DNA from: Fidelibacterota bacterium
Lineage (GTDB): Bacteria > Marinisomatota > Marinisomatia > Marinisomatales > TCS55
DNA: 8,064 bases
Direction of reading: 5' to 3'
NCBI GenBank assembly: GCA_002717765.1
Contig: PBCB01000039.1
Span: 15,196 to 23,259 of the forward strand
Shown here: positions 5,334-8,064 of the stretch, one piece after another
Position numbering within the stretch: position 1 is the stretch's first letter
Layout of the letters: every line of letters starts with the position of its first letter
Translations under genes and position numbers: made by a program
Notes under the pieces: generated by a model
What the model saw: only the letters and a program-made list of their open reading frames with translations
Told to the model about the DNA's origin: nothing
Databases searched by the model: none

Positions 5334-7112
5334 ATGAGTAAAACGAAAAATGAGCATAATACAGGGGGTCAATTTCTCTTAGACTCTATTTTTGATACAT
5401 CCATTTTTACGCGCGAAGATTTTAGTAGTGAGCATCGTGAGATATATAAGATGGTTATGGATTTTGATAGAGAGCGTGTATTATCTCAAAAAGAAGAAAT
5501 AGAAAAATTTGATCCTGATCTTTCCCTGAGCTTAATGAAGGAACTTGGTGAACTTGGCCTACTCGGCATTGATATACCTGAGGAATATGGTGGAATTGAT
5601 CTTGATAAAATCACCTCAGCTATTGTTGCTGAATCCTTAGTTCAAAGTCCTTCATTTGCTGTAACCTGGTCTGTACAAACCGGGATAGGTTCCCTGCCAA
5701 TCGTATGGTTTGGGACCGATGAACAAAAACAAAAATATCTACCAAAAATTGCTACTGGTGAGCTCATTTGTGCCTACGGTCTCACTGAGCCTTCTTCAGG
5801 CTCCGATGCGATGCAAGCTGATACTACCGCTACGCTTTCTGATGATGGAAAGCATTACTTAATTAATGGTGAAAAAGTATTTATCACTAATGGTGGGTGG
5901 GCTGGAGTTTTTATTGTATTTGCACGCGTTGATGGAAGCAAATTCAGCGCATTTATCGTTGAAAATGATACCGAAGGTTTCACAATAGGTAGAGAAGAAA
6001 ATAAGCTAGGAATGAAAGGTTCATCTACCGCTCAGCTTTTATTCCAAGATGCGAAGGTTCCGGTAGAAAACCTCCTGTATGAGGTTGGTAAAGGCGCTAC
6101 GATTGCATTTAACTGTTTGAACATTGGTAGGTTCAAATTGGGCTGCTCATGCCTAGGAGGGTCAAAGCAAGTTATATCAGCGGCATCCGTTTACGCACAA
6201 GATCGCAAAGCATTTGGTACCACTATTTCAAAATTTGATGCCATTAGGAAAAAGATTGGAGAAATGTCTGTGCGAACATTTGCTACTGATACTATGATTT
6301 ATCGTACTATTGGGTTATTGCAAAACGAAATAGATCTCATTGATAAGGATGCGCCCAACTATTATATCAATACGGGCGAGGCCATGGGCAAGTATGCAAT
6401 CGAAACCTCTATGGTGAAGGTATTTGGTAGCGATTGCAGTCATTGGGTCATCGATCAGGGATTACAAATTTTTGGCGGGTATGGTTTTTTAGAAGAATAC
6501 CCTTTAGCGCCTGCCTACAGAGATGATCGAGTCAATCAGATCTGGGAAGGTACCAATGAAATCAATAGACAAATAATCACTGGTTTCATAATGAAAAAAG
6601 CGCTCAATGAGGAATTGCCGTTTAGAGATGCTATTCGTCAAATCGATTCCTTTTTAAATACCAAGCCCGATGTAGATGATACGCTGCTAGCAAAAGAATG
6701 TGATACGGTGGAGTCGGCAAAGAAAATAGGTCTATATCTTTTCAATGAAGCACTATCGGAGTTTGCTCAAGATTTAAAAAATGAACACCAGATTGTAGAA
6801 ATGCTGTCTGATATTTTTATAGATATTTATTGCGCAGAGAGCACAATAATTCGCGTAAAAAAGATTATGAGCTCAGATAAACCGGTTGCCTCAACCGTAG
6901 ATATAGCTAAAGTGTTTACAACAGAAATGGTTGACAGAATTTTAGCAAAAACACACACTATTCTTAATGCTGTATTTGCTGGATCAGTTTCGACTGAGGC
7001 AAAGGATACAGTAGACAAATTCGAAGAAAGAATGCGTTTATCAAATAATGTTGTACAATTAAAACGTAACATTGCTGAGTATGTGTTCGATCAAAAAGTA
7101 TACCCGTATTAG
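5334..7112 (+). CDS. Acyl-CoA dehydrogenase (long form, FadE/VLCAD-like)
   Basis: The protein has 592 residues and catalyses the FAD-dependent alpha,beta-dehydrogenation of acyl-CoA, the first step of beta-oxidation. An N-terminal helical domain (about 25-145, with LGLLGIDIPEEYGG) is followed by the FAD/substrate motif YGLTEPSSGSD (148-158), the beta domain (about 150-250, INGEKVFITNG), and the C-terminal helical domain with RKAFGTTISKFDAI (291-304), QGLQIFGGYGF (375-385) and RDDRVNQIWEGTNEINRQI (396-414). Glu405 in WEGTNE is in the catalytic-base position used by MCAD and VLCAD. About 170 residues follow, a helical C-terminal extension as in VLCAD/ACAD9 and common bacterial long-form enzymes, so long-chain substrates are plausible. 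It is first in a plus-strand operon, 8 bp before the thiolase gene and divergent from the iron operon. Chain-length preference cannot be decided from sequence. Confidence 0.93.
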   Translation: MSKTKNEHNTGGQFLLDSIFDTSIFTREDFSSEHREIYKMVMDFDRERVLSQKEEIEKFDPDLSLSLMKELGELGLLGIDIPEEYGGIDLDKITSAIVAESLVQSPSFAVTWSVQTGIGSLPIVWFGTDEQKQKYLPKIATGELICAYGLTEPSSGSDAMQADTTATLSDDGKHYLINGEKVFITNGGWAGVFIVFARVDGSKFSAFIVENDTEGFTIGREENKLGMKGSSTAQLLFQDAKVPVENLLYEVGKGATIAFNCLNIGRFKLGCSCLGGSKQVISAASVYAQDRKAFGTTISKFDAIRKKIGEMSVRTFATDTMIYRTIGLLQNEIDLIDKDAPNYYINTGEAMGKYAIETSMVKVFGSDCSHWVIDQGLQIFGGYGFLEEYPLAPAYRDDRVNQIWEGTNEINRQIITGFIMKKALNEELPFRDAIRQIDSFLNTKPDVDDTLLAKECDTVESAKKIGLYLFNEALSEFAQDLKNEHQIVEMLSDIFIDIYCAESTIIRVKKIMSSDKPVASTVDIAKVFTTEMVDRILAKTHTILNAVFAGSVSTEAKDTVDKFEERMRLSNNVVQLKRNIAEYVFDQKVYPY

Positions 7113-7120
7113 GAGAAAAA

Positions 7121-8064
7121 ATGAGTAAATCTGTTATTGTTGATGCAGTACGTTCACCTATAGGATTAAAAAACGGTGAGATGATTGGGGTGCGCCCAGA
7201 TGATTTAGCTGCGCAAGTGGTTAAAGGACTGTTGGAGCGTAATCCAACGATCAAGCCAGAAATGGTTGAAGATGTGGTAGTTGGATGCGCATATCCTGAA
7301 GGTCCTCAAGGTCACATCATTGGCAAATCTGTTGGTGTTTTGGCGGGACTACCAATTGAATCAACTGGTAAAGTTATCAATCGTTTTTGCGGTTCATCGA
7401 TGGATGCGGCACACCAAATCAGTACTTCAGCGGAATGCGGAGATATTGATATGGGTATTGCGGTGGGGGTTGAAGATATGTTTTCAGTTCCCATGGGTGG
7501 ATTTGCTCCAGACTTTCATCCAGAGCTTGCTGAACAAGAATTTTATATTGGTATGGGAGAGACTGCTGAAAATCTTGCGAAAGACCTAAGCATCTCTAGA
7601 GAAGATCAGGAAGAATTTGCCATGAACTCCCATCGCAAAGCATTGCAGGCCTATCAAGATGGAAAGTTTGATAAAGAATTAATTTCAATTGATGTGAATG
7701 GGGAAGCTACCGTAACAAAAGACGATGGGCCAAGAGAGCCTGATGCAGAAAAAATTAAAAGTCTGCAACCTGCGTTCCTTGAAGATGGGTCTATAACCGC
7801 TGCAACCAGCAGTCCTATATCGGTGGGTGCTTCTGCATTAATTGTAGCGCATGAAGGATTTTGTTCTAGCAATAATGTTAAGCCAAGGGCAGAAATCATT
7901 TCGAGAGCCATCGCCGGTGTACATTGGGATAGGATGGGCATGGGACCTCTCCCTGCTGTGGAAAAAGCATTAAAAAAAGCAAATCTTTCAATGGATGATA
8001 TTGAAACGATTGAATTAAATGAGGCGTTTGCAGCGCAATCGCTCTATGTCATCCGAAAAGGCGG
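7121..8064 (+). CDS. 3-ketoacyl-CoA thiolase, FadA-type (C-terminus beyond window)
   Basis: Starting at ATG 7121 with a strong AGGAG (7111-7115) 5 nt upstream, 314 codons stay open to the window edge; thiolases usually have about 390-400 residues, so roughly 80 are missing. It cleaves 3-ketoacyl-CoA with CoA to acetyl-CoA and a shortened acyl-CoA, the last step of beta-oxidation. Visible motifs are VDAVRSPIG (7-15), the active-site NRFCGSSMDAA with Cys90, GVEDM.SVPM (116-125) and DFHPEL (131-136) as in E. coli FadA, GPLPAV (275-280) and NEAFAAQ (300-306). The downstream His and second Cys motifs lie outside. One oddity is Val235 in TSSPISVGASA, where thiolases normally have Asp (SDGA). The dehydrogenase gene ends 8 bp upstream, so the two are almost certainly cotranscribed. 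A degradative thiolase fits better than a biosynthetic acetyl-CoA acetyltransferase because of this neighbour. Confidence 0.92.
   Translation, partial: MSKSVIVDAVRSPIGLKNGEMIGVRPDDLAAQVVKGLLERNPTIKPEMVEDVVVGCAYPEGPQGHIIGKSVGVLAGLPIESTGKVINRFCGSSMDAAHQISTSAECGDIDMGIAVGVEDMFSVPMGGFAPDFHPELAEQEFYIGMGETAENLAKDLSISREDQEEFAMNSHRKALQAYQDGKFDKELISIDVNGEATVTKDDGPREPDAEKIKSLQPAFLEDGSITAATSSPISVGASALIVAHEGFCSSNNVKPRAEIISRAIAGVHWDRMGMGPLPAVEKALKKANLSMDDIETIELNEAFAAQSLYVIRKG

Noticed and set aside
6827..7589. Overlapping open frames on both strands across the dehydrogenase end and the thiolase
   Set aside because: The thiolase frame from 7121 carries the catalytic motifs and is open throughout; the others are shadows without family resemblance.

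Overview
The window is AT-rich and densely coded. It holds two divergently transcribed groups of genes around a 256-bp regulatory intergenic region (5078-5333). The outer-membrane receptor has an N-terminal carboxypeptidase-regulatory-like domain, there is a DUF4856-like lipoprotein, and acidic residues follow the lipobox cysteines. These point to the Bacteroidota/FCB side of the tree. However, several genes have clear Shine-Dalgarno sequences (AGGAG, GGGGG, AAGGTG, GGAG), and one promoter matches the TTGACA/TATAAT consensus exactly. Neither is typical of classical Bacteroidota, so a neighbouring FCB lineage such as marine Marinimicrobia-like bacteria is a reasonable but unproven guess.

Minus strand, right to left: an FTR1/EfeU-type iron permease (5077-4265), a 57-residue lipoprotein whose start overlaps the permease stop (4268-4095), a FecA-like TonB-dependent receptor (4085-1596), and a DUF4856/imelysin-like lipoprotein (1551-271). 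The group ends at a strong hairpin terminator (211-247). Tight spacing (4-bp overlap, 9 bp, 44 bp) indicates one operon. The gene set supplies an outer-membrane entry route, one or two envelope lipoproteins and an inner-membrane permease, which suggests a compact ferric-iron (or related metal) import system without the usual EfeO/EfeB partners. Beyond the terminator, and probably transcribed separately, lies the first 49 codons of a lipoprotein resembling the N-terminus of M28 peptidases (147-1, cut by the window edge).

The permease promoter is consensus -35/-10 with an A-tract upstream. A perfect 10-bp-arm palindrome resembling an extended Fur box covers the expected transcription start. It is followed by a leader of about 120 nt that contains a nested hairpin. 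This arrangement fits metal-dependent repression.

Plus strand, left to right: a 592-residue acyl-CoA dehydrogenase (5334-7112) followed after 8 bp by a FadA-type 3-ketoacyl-CoA thiolase (7121 to the window end, incomplete). Together they are the first and last steps of fatty-acid beta-oxidation, probably one operon. A perfect 18-bp palindrome that includes a TATAAT hexamer lies just before the dehydrogenase start and is a candidate operator. No RNA genes, insertion sequences, CRISPR arrays or gene-free stretches above 300 bp were seen.
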